DNA of 64,000 nucleotides. Source: Saturnia japonica (lineage: Eukaryota; Arthropoda; Insecta; Lepidoptera; Saturniidae). Numbering within the stretch: position 1 is the first letter of the stretch; each line of letters opens with the position of its first letter. The stretch is taken from NCBI GenBank assembly GCA_033032175.1, contig CM065304.1, forward strand, positions 15,252,001 through 15,316,000. The letters run 5' to 3'. Positions 1-13,200 of this stretch are shown piece after piece. The notes beneath the pieces were generated by a model, which had not been told where the DNA came from, did not search any database, and was given only the letters and a program-made list of their open reading frames with translations. Made by a program: the position numbers and the translations under genes.

Positions 1-1995
1 AAAATATATTTACGCAACTATGTACATTTTGTTTATTACACATAAGTACAATGCATATTATTTTTCTGTGAGCATAAAATCTATAATTTTGGTATGTTTG
101 GAACACTTCTGTTGTGCATAGATATTTTGTAATTCACGTTGGATTTTAATTAACGTATCGTCATAATTGCTGTGGATATGGAACTGTTCATTAAAAAGAA
201 CAATCTTTCTTAATACACTAACAGCATCGATACCATCATTCAAAGTTGGTACAGTAAATTGTTCTTCAGAGTCTCCCTGTTCGTCATCTTCCTCTTGAAC
301 ATCTCGTGCAATATCATCTTCCGTAGCTCGTGCGCAAATTGCAATAGAGTTATCTACATCAATGAACTCTGCTGCTTCAGTAGTAGATAAAGCAGGTCGT
401 AAATTTTGGGCTAATTGTGCAAGAGAAATATTGTCCTCTCCATCATCATCAGTCACATCATCTGAGGTTATTGTTAAGAGGTATTTAAAACCAGCATGTT
501 TAAAGCAGTTAGCTATAGTGTTTTGTGAAACGTTTTTTCCATGCTTCTGATATCATCAAGATGGCATCAAGAACCGTAAAGCTTTTTTGGTCAAGGTTTT
601 GTATTAACTTAAACACTTGCAGTCTTCTATAGTGAGATTTTAAACACCTTATTACACCTTGGTCAATTGGTTGCAATACAGATGTAACATTTGGTGGTAA
701 GAACACAAGTTTAATGCATTTTAGATTAGTAACAGCCGTATGAGCAGGACAGTTATCAACCAAAAGTAGAACTTTCTGTTTGTTTCTTTTCAATTCAGCG
801 TCCCAGTTTCTTTACCATATCTCAAAAATGTCCGATGTCATCCATGACTTCACATTGATTTTCATACGTTACCGGCAGTGAGTGTATGTTTTTAAAGCAT
901 CTTGGTTTCTTAGATTTGCCAATAACTAAAAGCTTTCTTTTACAGGATCTTGTCATATTTGCTGCAACCATGATCGTTAATTTTGTCTTAAACATTTTTC
1001 TCCCGAACAATTCTCTCCTTTGAACTTTAAAGTCTTGTCTGGTTTCATATTGTAAAAAAGTCCAGTTTCGTCTGCGTTAAAAATTTCATCTGGTTCGTAG
1101 CCTTCGAATAATGTAGGCCACATTTGCGTTATCCATTTTTCTACAGTACCCTTATCAACACTAGCAGCTTCACCGCTCATTTTCCCGCTGACAATACTGT
1201 GCCTAGCCCGGAAACGTTGAATACAACTAGACGAGCAAACAAAATCTTCGCCAAAACGTTGAGCAAAATCGTTAAGTTTTTGTTGAAGAATCGGTCCGTT
1301 TATTGGCACATTATTAGCCCTTTGATATTTTAACCACTTTAACAAAGCTTCCTCAACATTCGTATGCTTCGTTGTTCTGGCTCGTTTAATGTTCAAAAAA
1401 TTATTGTCATAAAGCGTTTGAATTTTTTCTCGCTCTTTCCAAATGGTTGAAATTGTCGAGTGTGATAAACCATATTCCTTTGCTAAGTCTTTGTTTGAAA
1501 TTCCGCTCTCTAGCTTGGATACAATACGCGATTTTTCTTCAATATTAGTTTGTTTTCTTTTTCTTTGCGACATTTTGAAAGTTTCACGAATAACTCCACA
1601 AAGTTTTGGTGCGTCTTGTGTATAAATAAGTAACAAACTAACTGAAGAGATATGAAGAAGCGGGCTCTGACTCTACTGCATGCACGTGTTCTGTTTCTAA
1701 GAATTAGAAAAGACCCTACACTAAACAAAATCCTATTGTTTTCTTTCCTGATTTTAATAGCCATTGAAGACAAATGTGGATACCTATTCAAATTGTTTAC
1801 AATACAGCTTAGCCGGTCGTTTTAACAGATCGAATTCTCCGAAATATTACTTAAATGTGGTCGTTTTATGAGGTATGTCGTTATTAGCAATGTTTTTAAT
1901 AAGGCGGTCATATAGCATTCAGCCGGGACCTTTGTTCTAGGTTATTATAACCGGCATGTTGTTCTAAACGATGTCGCAGAAAACAGTTTTGACTG
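1..1995 (-). mobile_element. pogo/Tigger-type DNA transposon, degraded, cut by the left window edge
   Basis: On the minus strand the element starts at 1995 with CAGTCAAAACTG next to a TA dinucleotide (1996-1997), the expected pogo-type end and TA target. A non-coding leader (1995-1574) is followed by a broken transposase (1573-58) and a poly(A)-signal-like AATAAA on the minus strand at 37-32. The other terminus lies left of position 1. A shorter internally deleted relative is at 35944-36460 on the plus strand and shares the leader and the C-terminal coding part. The insertion sits beside a fragment of another dispersed repeat (1996-2093). Confidence 0.85.
58..1573 (-). pseudogene. pogo/Tigger-like transposase (CENP-B HTH + DDE), frameshifted
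   Basis: The likely start is the Met of MSQRKRKQ at 1573. An N-terminal Pipsqueak-type helix-turn-helix (about residues 5-55, with the motif EYGLSHSTISTIWKERE) is followed by a CENP-B-type HTH region and a DDE_1 catalytic core. The three expected acidic positions are visible as NADETG (~1100), LVDNCPAH (~750) and LQPIDQG (~650), as in the DDD pogo/Tigger/Jerky group. The reading frame breaks near 1000-985, again near 830-790 (a stop plus frame change) and near 545-510, and then runs open to the stop at 58. The C-terminal ~130 residues are acidic, as in Tigger proteins. This is a dead transposase, not a domesticated gene, because the breaks fall inside the catalytic domain. Confidence 0.85.
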
Positions 1996-2093
1996 TACTT
2001 TATATACTTTAATATGTATATAGTAAAAAGCTGTTATTTTGACATTTAAAAACAAACACTTTAAGTTTATTTATTTGTATAGATTTACTTATC
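1996..2093 (+). repeat. Fragment of a dispersed repeat (second copy at 10024-10270)
   Basis: About 65 bases (2022-2093) match 10205-10270: both have AAAGCTGTTATTTTGACATT, then an A-rich stretch with ACACTT, then TTATTTGTATAGATT. The pogo element to the left appears to have inserted into or beside this copy. I recall this sequence type as common in lepidopteran genomes, but I cannot name the family. Confidence 0.55.
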
Positions 2094-2132
2094 GGCAATA
2101 AAATAAATTAAATGAAATATCTAACTACGCAC

Positions 2133-5100
2133 CAATTTCCCTTTTCTAATGGTTCTTGTGGGTTATAATTAACCATAATTTTTTGTCCAATTTTCAAATC
2201 TTCTACCTGTCTAATGGATCGTGCGCGTGGTCTTATTTCCTTCAATTTACAATACAGCTTCGTGTTCTCTTTACTAAAAGCAATAAACGCTTATAATTAA
2301 TCAATCTCGCTGACGCCTATCAGATAATTACTTAAAATTAGATATAACTCTTCTATCATATATATGATATAAAACTTTTCAAGGAGTGACATTATTTAAA
2401 ATTTGCATAACAATGCGCAAAATGCTTAACACATCATGAACAATCAATAATGTTTTCGACAGACCCAATACTTCCAACGATTATTGGTATGGGATCAAAC
2501 AGTCAGCTGTTATACTTGTTTATAATGCTATTATTTCATATCTCGCATTAATATAGTTGAAACAGATACTTACTCGGCATCTAAATGCACTTTAAACAAC
2601 AAACACTCTTCCTCACTTCTAAATAATTCTTCAGGGCCTGCATCCTTGCCAGGTTTTGAGATTTTCGTAAAATATTTGGCTATACTATTAGTTTTCGTAC
2701 CATTGCTATCGTCGTTTGCGGTGTTAATAGGTCTTTTTTTTTCATCATCCTCTGTTTTCAACTTTTGTATAATTTTATTATTGTCAATGTTAATTCCTGA
2801 ATAACTAGAATTTAGCTTTTGAGACGCATTTGCATCTGGTTTGAGACATATTCTAACTATTTTACCTTCAGCCCATGACCCATCTCTTTCTCTCACATCT
2901 ACAAGGTCACCGACAGCATATAATTGACTTTCAGTGTCTGAAAATAAAACTATTTATAGTTTTATATGTACAAAACTTACCAAAGAAATTTTACTGAAAC
3001 CTTTTATCAATTTTACAGAAATAAAAACGTCGATAATTTTTGTTAGTCTGTCCGTTGGATATATCGGGAGTCTATAGTGCCATAAACTTATCTGGCCCAG
3101 TGGCCTAAAAAGGAACTAACGACGCCATTTTGAAATGTCAATTTGCCTGCCATTCGCTGACATATCCGCCATTGGTTGTTTACTCTTCGTGTTTATTTAA
3201 CGTTTCGTGGTTACAGTTAGTGAAAAATGCCGAAAGCTTTAAAAAGCGATACAAGGAACGTTACATTAAAAGTCCTAGATTTTATCAAGGAAGAAAAGCG
3301 TCTTCAGACACCGATAATACCCTTCGAAAAATTGTATGAACGCGTAGCTGCCGCCACAGGTTAGCGTTGTCAGATTTTGAAAATAAATTCTACGTAAACA
3401 TTATTTCACACGTGCTAGTAAAGTAGATACATATAAGTATCATTTATTTCATTTTTAGTTACTTTTGTTGTAGGTGTTGGGGAGCGATTTATTAGAAAAC
3501 TTATAAAGGAAAAAGAACAGGCAGATAAAATTTGAACAAAAGTTTCCACGCCAGGTAAGATAAGGAAAAAGTCGAAAGGTAAAATTGAAGTGGATGATTT
3601 TGATCTCGGTGTCATAAGAAGAAAAGTTTATGAATTTTACACCATGCGCAAACAAATTCCCACAATAGCAGTTATTAAATGTGCTCCCAGAAGACATTGA
3701 TTTTAAGGGGAGTCCAGAAACTCTTCGGAAAATACTCCATAGAATTGAATTTCGTTACAAAAAAAAACAAAATCCAACAGAAAAATTCTAATAAAACGAA
3801 ATTTTACGTCAGCATGGAGAGCAAATTATCTTCAAAAAATTAAAGGGAATGAACGAGGTTAACAAAAACCTCTCATATTTTTAGACGAGACCTACTTACA
3901 TTCACGCATCTCAAACAGCTGGATGCTGTTAGCAGAGTGATGAAGTTGATAGTGTGCTAAACCCAGTCTCCAGGGGAAACAGATCGATAATTGTTCATGC
4001 GGGAGGACAAGCAAGGTTTGTAGAAAATGCGTTATTTGTGTTCCAATCAAATACAAAAAGGTGCAATTATCACGACGAAATGAATAGTAAGAATTTCAAA
4101 AAATGGGTGACTGATAATCTGCTTCCTAATTTACATCAGCCAACACTGATTATATTAGATAATGCTTCATATCATAGCATTTGCATAAAAAAAAACTCCT
4201 AATACAAATCATAAAAAGACCGAGATGCAAAAGTGGCTGGTGGAAAATAATATAGAATTTAATGAACAGTTTACAAAACCGCAACTCTACGAACTCATTA
4301 AAAGACATAAACCAAAACCTGTATACGAAATAGACGAACTGTTGAAAAATAATGGACATAGCGTGATAAGATTAATGCCATACCATTGCGACTTAAATGC
4401 AGTCGAAATGATTTGGAGCTCGATGAAACGAAACGTACATAATCTGAACATTAATAAATAAATTTCTCAAATGCCTTATTTAATTGCAGACGCCTTCAAT
4501 AATATAACAGTGAATTAAAAGCAAAAGCATTGCAATCACGTAAAAAATCTTGAAAACGAGTATACAAGTAGAGATGCATACTTCGACGAGTCTTTCATCA
4601 TTAATTTGGCCAGTGAAAGTGAAAGCAATAGTAGTGACCCTGATGATGAAGTGGCCAATGAATCAAATAACTCCACTGGCTTAAGAATAGTTGGAGTATT
4701 CCTGTTAGAAAACAACCGGCATACATATTAGGTAGATGATCATAATTATTGTGTTAATATTTTCAGGGAATATGTTTTTGTTTTTTATTTATTTAATTTA
4801 CATTTTACCTACGGCCTTACAAAACGCCAGGTGTTTAACGTCAGGTCCAGGTACATAGGTAGTGTGTGCATAATTTCAAACTTTATACATAGTCTATTAG
4901 GGCTTCCAACCAAATATTAAGTTTTTATGGATATGTACATATGTTTGTATGTAAATATGTTTGTCTACGTATTTTTCGGACACTATTAATCGGATTGAAA
5001 AATCGGTTTACTTATTTTCAAGGTTTGGATATATGTAAATGTTTTTGTTACATCGACTTACCCACTTTATTGCAAAATTTATTTTTACTGAAAACATCAA

Positions 5101-8100
5101 ATACAATAGCAGCTACTCTTTCACCGGGCCAGATAATTTTTTGGCACTATACTGTCTGTTTTTGTCAGATCAGACGTCAAACAATAAACCGAATAGATAA
5201 ACGCTCCATTTAGGTTAACAAAATTGAACCAAGTTTCACTGAAGTTTATCGTATGATAGTGTCTTAAGAAACACAATTTAATAAGTTGTTGAGCTAATAG
5301 CGCTATTAAATCGATAAACTACAGTTAAAAGTACCTCAGAAACCGAGCATTATACTGTTCCTTATTGCCAATCATTAGGTTACCTGTCCACTGATGCGGA
5401 GCGAGGCTGCGGAGCTGTTACGGACTGTGTCTATGAATTTTGAAAAAACCTCGCAAGCCATTTCCACTGATGCGGAGCTGAGTTTTTTATACGATTCTAT
5501 TGGTCGACAAAACTGCGCAACACAGCTCTGCAACCTCGCTTCGCATTAGTGGTTTGGCAGACTAAGTTATATCAATCTGTTAAACGTCTGTTAAAGAATA
5601 AAATTTAATTATTTACATCGATTTTATTTTATTGTCACGATCTTCTGAGCTTTAAAACATACACAAAAGTTTTGAATAAATTAGTATTGTGCTTACTGCT
5701 AATTCTGCACATGCCTTTAAAAGAAAAATAAGAGCTTCGTTAACCTGTATAAAGCTCTTCTTTTTCTTCGTCTTTACTGATATCGTCGTTATCACTTTTC
5801 TTCTCAACTTCCGACTCCTTCTCGCTAGTGATGACAGGCTCCACCGTGACCATGAGTTGGATAACATCGTTGAGTTTAATATTGTAATCGTGAAATGTAT
5901 AACCATCCTCCAACTGAAATAAGAGTAGGTAGTAGTAATATTACAACTACGCACTGGCTATTTCACTCAATCATAACTTATGTACAAAAAAGTACTTGGG
6001 TCAGATTGTTATTCTGATACCATAATATATACAAGTAAAGCTTATACTATGGCAACTAATTAGCAGGTGTAGATGCATACTAAACACCACAGAATTTATA
6101 AGACATAAAATAATCATTAGACCAGGGCCGAAGCCTTTGAAAATGGTAAAAAATGAAAAAAAAAATATAGTAGGATGAAACCCATTGGAAAAAGAAGAGA
6201 ATATAACAAAAATAAAAGGAAAAATAATTCACGTATGATCTGAGGTCGGGAAGTGAAAGGGGGTGAGCTTTTAAGGGTAAAAAACGGTTTACTTCGATTT
6301 CCGGCAAAACTACAAATCCTAAGGAGAAAAGTTAAATGGCAAAGTTGTAAGTAATAAAAAGATCTACATCTTTTGTATTTACACTTTGTTCAATAACCTC
6401 AAAATTTATGTGAAAAATTCAAATAAACAAAATGTTGGTTATTTTCAAACTTTTCCAAAAAAAAAATTCAGTAAATTTGGTTAAAGCTTACCTTTTTATG
6501 TCCCAAACACACTGTAATTTTTTTTATTTAAAATGTTTATTTTTTCACCTTATTTTGTCTTAATACCGAAAAATCACCGTAATTTTCAATTGAAAATTCT
6601 CAAGTTTCTTTGCATTTTTTTATACCATCAGAAAGTAGAGATTTCAACGGATGATAAGCCCAACGACTTTTTTAAAAAAGCTGATACTTTGAGGTGAAAA
6701 TTCTCGATTGAAAATTAGGCTGCTTTTTCGATATTAATTCAAAATAGGGTGGAAAAATAATATTTTAAATAAAAAAAATACCGTGTGTTTGGGACATAAA
6801 AAAGTAAGTTTTCACCAATTTCGTTTTTTTTTTTTTGTAAAAGGTATGAATAAAAAAAAAAAAAAACTTGGTTATTTCAATTTTTCACATAAATTTTGAG
6901 GTTATGTGAAAAAAGTGTAAATACAAAAGTTGTAGATATTTTTATTACCTACAACTTTGCCATTCAACTTTTTTCCAAGAACTTGTAGTTTTGTCGGAAG
7001 TCGAGATAAACCATTTTTTACCCTTAAAAACTCAACCCCTTCCACTTCCCGACCTCAGATCGCCCATAAATTATTTTTACTTTCATTTTTGTTATATTTT
7101 CTTCCTTTTCCAACGTTTCATCCTACTATTATCTCTTTTGGTTTCAAAAATTATCGACCTTTTCTACATGGAGCGGAGCTCATACGCATATGACTGATAT
7201 GACTTATACACTCTGAACGCGCCCGCTAATCACCATCAGTTTTGTCATATTTGTACACCATAAAGTGCTCTCACAAATATATTTATTGTTGATCTAATAG
7301 AAAAATATGCTGACATAATATATCGTAATTCAGTGTGAAAACAACGAATTCAAAAATTTGTCAAAAAGAGAAATTTACTATCACCAATACGTAAATATTT
7401 CAAATTATCTACATGAATAAATCTGTAGTTCTGACTGTACAGTTAATTTTTTGTCCAAATTTCCCGATAGGCATACTATATATATGAACAATACTGATCA
7501 CGAATATGCCATTCAAAAAATGTTTGTCTGTCTCTTTAAGTATAAGTCACTGGCTATGAGAATTTTCAATAACGCTTTTAGAAGACGCTATAAAAAAGTT
7601 AGTTAATTTATAACTAAAGTTTAATTACTGCTTAGTCAGCCCGTCGGGTTACTAATTACATCCTAGTTTATAAAATAAACGAGTATACTTGTACTTTTAA
7701 TAACAATTAAAAAAAAACTGTTTTTTTTTTTCACTCACAAAATATCACTTAATATGTATATACGCACGGACGAAACAATTTACATTTCATTTTCTGGGAC
7801 GGATCCTTAGACAAGTTTTAAGATAAATGTCTAATTTAATCATATTAAATATTTTATTATTTTCATACCAACCAGGGTAAATAAGCTAGAGTTGGGTGCA
7901 ATAAGTACATTCAGTGCACTAAGTACATCGTGACCTAATCTTTACAATCGAGTTGCGCTTTAGGTATACGTGTATTAATTCCCCGGAATCATTGCGCACC
8001 ATAGTCAACTTTTCCAGCGATCTGCGCACCTATCGATCTAGTGTCCTTAGGGATGAGGGGTCTGAGGTAAAAACGGAGTGCTAGATGCACACTAATGCAC

Positions 8101-10165
8101 TTGTGCTTGCAAAAGGAACTAAATCTTTCATTCGTTCTTTGATGTATCGATAAGTAGAAATATTCGATACATTATAACTATAAATTAATAATTATACAAA
8201 AAATTTCATCGATTTTAAGATATTGTCAGTCTCTTTACCATAAGTCGAATATCACTTAATGTAGAATAGCCACAATAAATATTACGGTTGGAAGAAAAAT
8301 AGTAGTACAACATATTTAAGATCAAAGCCTCGTAGATAATTTAAAAAAATATTACTTAAATGTTACATACTTTTAAGAATTCGAACCTAAGCAAAATTGA
8401 CGAGTCAATCACATCATTATAATAATAATTTTCACATTTCAAGTTTTATGTTTTTTTCTTTCGAAAAGTTTATTTATGACGTCAATTGTTTCTTACCTCC
8501 TTCTTTTTGACAGTATGATCTTTTAGTTTCCATTCTCATCGATGAACTATTAATTGGAATAACAGTAGGTTGTGAATCATTTGTATACAACACTAAATCC
8601 AGGGAAGGGAACATACTACCCCAAGCCAAACAGAACATCAATACATTGAAACATAATGATTTTTACAAGCTATTTTTAACCGGGCTATGGCGTCCTCATG
8701 CGCGCACATCCTAGGTTCTAGATATCTCTAAATCACAGTGTGCCCTTGTCGAGCATATAGAAAGGTCGTTTATTGTCATACTAGTGATTGATTTTCACCT
8801 CAAGCTCATCATACTTGGATCGGTTTTTTCGTCTACACGAAACGAAACAAATATCCACAGGTGACTGACATTTAAATTTAGTCAGTTTTTTTTTTTCAAT
8901 TAGGTGATGTTTTGCGTCAAACATACTGTTACTTAATTAAGTACCTTTGTTTAAAATCCACTAGTGACAAAAAAATTGTTTAATATAAAATGAAAGTAAC
9001 CTGTGACCACTTTGTTCATAATGAATAACAATAACACCAAATTAATGTGATTAATTTTGTATTATCCATTATATGTTTCCATTGCATTTTTATTGATTTT
9101 AGCTTGCGCACAACTCTGGCCAATTAAACGGGCATTTACAGCGACTTGACTAAATGCTATAAAATACATTGGTAGATTCATATTAACGTCTATAAAAATG
9201 TATCCTTACAATTACTCGTGTAAGTTACAACAGGATTTATTTTCATTGAATGAAGTATAATTTGGTAGTTTTGTGGTTTATTTTTATTGTACAGGGTCGG
9301 GTAACAACGTTCCAGTTGCTTCGGACATAATGATAGCGCGTCGTAATGCCTACAATGCTCATTATAGAGCAATATTTTCTAACATGCCACCCGTTGGTGT
9401 GGAAAACGCTCCAATCGTACGTAGTTGTTCGTAAATAAATTTCAAGACTAGTGTATCCATTACATGTTTTATAAAATATTATTAATTTACTAGGGGTTCG
9501 GCCTCAATCTTTCCGTTGCTGGAGCGAGCCCTGAAATACCTATGAGCAAGGTCAGGGTCCTCAGAGGCCGCGAGTCCGAAGTATTCATGTGTTCATGGAA
9601 CCCATATATGGATCTATTGGCAAGTGGATCAAATAACAGCACTGCCAGGTTCGATTGATCCGGAATTATTATTATATATGTTGTGTGCATACGTTGACGG
9701 CCATGTCTTTCTACGAAATTGGTTTGTTCTATTTTTCTTTCTATTTTTAAATCAATTTAATTTCTTATATTGGTGTTGCTTTGAATATTATATTTCACTA
9801 GCTATGCTTGTGGCTGCGCTCACATGGACTACAGAATTCCGTCACCAATCAATCGTCAGAATCTACAATTATGTACTACATTAATTTGATATATCTCTTA
9901 TGGTATACTCAGCGTAAGCCATTTAAGCGCCCCAAAATCGTCGTTTTTTCTTTTGGATCGATTTTTATTTGCGCGGATCCGTAATTCTTTTTGTAAAATA
10001 AACAGCCTAAGTTACTCCTTATAACATCAGCTATCTGCCGGTAAAAGTCCTGTCAAAGTCAGTCCTAGCGTTTCGTAGATTACCCGGAAGAAACAGACAG
10101 ACAGGAAAACAATTGTTTCTTGTTATATGTACTGTATATAATTTCAAATAATAAGTGTATATATC

Positions 10166-10209
<44 letters not shown>

Positions 10210-13200
10210 TAAAAGCTGTTATTTTGACATTACAATCAGACACTTCAATTAAATTTATTTGTATAGATTAAGAGTGATCCAAAACTTCATAACATTATGT
10301 TAACGAAACCACGTTTTGCAGGATATGGGATGTATCCGATAATGAAATGCTCGTACCAAATCCTATTGTACTGAGACACTCCGCTCATCGAACTGGATTG
10401 TTGCCGAATACTGATAGAGACATCACTGCCTTGGAATGGAGCGTATGGCTACAAAATTTGTTTCATAGTTAAAAATTATTAATATTCTTTTACTTCAAAA
10501 TTATATCATATTTTCAGTACGATGGTAGCTTATTAGCTACTGGCTCGTTCGAAGGCTACGGTCAAATTTGGACGGTGAACGGAACATTATCCACCACTCT
10601 GGGCAAACATGCTGGCCCCATATTTGCAATGAAGTGGAATAAGCGAGGAGATTACATCTTGAGTGCTGGGGTGACGATAAAAATTAATACAATTTTATAA
10701 ACATTTCTTATATATCTTTCTTTGGTTAATACTTTTTAACGTTTCGCTGAATTTTAGGCTGACAAGAATACCGTTGTCTGGGATAGATCAACTGGGTTAT
10801 GCATCCAACAGTTCGCATTTCACTCGGCTCCAGTCATTGATGTGGACTGGAAAACGGACTCTTGCTTTGCCTCCTGTTCTACTGACAAGCGCATTTTCAT
10901 CTGCGAACTGAATTCTAATCAACCAATAAGAAGGTTCTTAGGACATCGGGTAATTAACTTTTCAAAATCCTAATGTCGCTTTACTGATATTGACTGACTG
11001 ATTTATCATGTATAGGACGAGGTGAATGCTGTGAAATGGAATCCACAAGGAGAACTACTAGCCTCGTGCTCCGACGATGCTACATTGAAGATTTGGAACA
11101 TGCATCAGGACACACCGCTTAGTGATTTGCGTGTTCACAATAAGGAGATCTACACAATTAAATGGTCTCCAACGGGTCCAGGCACCCAGTTCCCGAATAT
11201 GATGTCCATTTTAGCTAGTGGATCTTTTGACTCCACTATACGCTTGTGGGATGTTGAAAGGGGCCTCACGCTTCACGCTCTTACCAAACACTCAGAACCA
11301 GTCTACTGTATTGATTTCTCCCCCAATGGCCAATTCTTAGTAAGCGGTTCTCTGGACAACTGGATATGCATTTGGTCCACTAACAATGGAGAACTTGTAC
11401 GTTGCTTTAAGGCGCCCGATAGTATCTACGACGTGTGCTGGAATTCGTCAGGCACTAAAATCGGTGCCACTTCCAGTAATGGTAGCCTTATCGTCATCGA
11501 TTTACGCAGTAACTAAAAACCTACACATAAATCATCATTTATTTCATGTTATGAGTACACTCAGTAACTCATATATATCTATTTCATGTAATATTGATGT
11601 TGTCTCAATATGTTGTGTATATTAAAGAGCTTAAGATTGGCGAGGCCATATTAAAGGTTTTAAGATCTGATTAGTTATAGGAGATTGTTAGACTATTACA
11701 TGGTCTAAGAAACGAAATATTATAGTTCATTAAAGTACTCATCAATAAAGTCATTTTGCGTATATAGATTTTCATCACCACTATTTCAATAAAAAAAATA
11801 TTTTTCTGTCAACATTTTTAAATTGGTATATCAATATTATATAATATATTTACTGTAATTGAACATACACAATTAAAAACAAAAACATAGTTAACTGATT
11901 TTATAATCTCTTAACATATATACCTACTAAATAAATAAATAATAGATATTAGTACAATTGCCACTTAACAATTGATAACATGGAATAGCTATGAAAAAGT
12001 TGTTAATATAATATGTAACATTAATGTTGAGTTAAAATACTCATAGGATTCGGTAATTCTGAATCAATATATACGGATGATGGATGAAACCAATGTAGAC
12101 TAATTAATTTAAATAAAGCTAATCTCAAATAGGCTATTTTCTTATGTAACCTCCATATTTATAGTAATTTATTAAAAAACATCATCGTCCTTACGCCTGC
12201 GAAATCCTCTATGTGTAAATCTTACTTTTCAGGGGAGTTACTATTTATTCATTATTGATGACTAAAAAGTTGTGATTATTGTAAAGAACATTAAACTGAC
12301 CTTGGGAGAAAAGGAGATTGGTTTGTTAAGAAACTTATCAACCTTCAAGGATTATGTCATATATAAAAATAGTAAAAGAAAAATAACAATAATTAGGTTT
12401 ATTTCAATTTATTATAATCATTTGAAATGTCCCACATCAAAAGAGTAAAATATTACAGAAGATCGCCAATATGAAAATATAATAATAGTGATACTTCATT
12501 AAAATGTTGCATGATCGTGATTGTTTGATTAATTCTGACAAAAATAGTATGTATGGTGTAATTAAAAAAAACGTAAGAGTGAACTTTATAATGATATAAT
12601 TTATACTTTGTTACATAAACTGCTAAAGATAGTGTCCACCAAAATATCAAGAACTCCATGTCTCTCTCTCAGTTCTCTCACTATTCATTTTGGTGCAAAA
12701 CCGACAGCAGAACGTGCGTACAAGTGGACAGTTCTGAAATTTCGAACGCGGGTGCCACATACGTTCAAGTCAACTTGCGGAAACGCAAATTTGTACAAGT
12801 TTAAAATCGAAAATTGAAACTTTTTTTAAACTTGTGAAAATCTATAAATTTGCACAAAATCTTCCAATACACATTACTGTATACTTGTGCAAGTCGACAT
12901 TTGAAAAATAATTAATAATTATAAAATCAGCTTCCAATATAAATTATGTTCTCTCTAATATCATCTCATCCTTGTATAACATTTCTAAAATAAACATTTA
13001 CATATGTAATGGAGGACTTCATATGATAATAAGAATGCATAAGAATAATTATTATTCTTATTTTTTAACAATACTATTTATTGTGTGATTATAATATGTA
13101 CTTTAAGAAAAACAGAGGTGATTTCATTTAATTTATTTTGTCATATTCAAATTTAGGCTTGTATATCGAATTTAGTGATTCATTTACTTTCGCACAATTT

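Noticed and set aside
9106..9180. Possible LisH exon of the TBL1-like gene (acceptor TTGATTTTAG, then CTTGCGCACAACTC)
   Set aside because: None of the three frames gives a convincing LisH or linker match and stops occur within ~50 bases.
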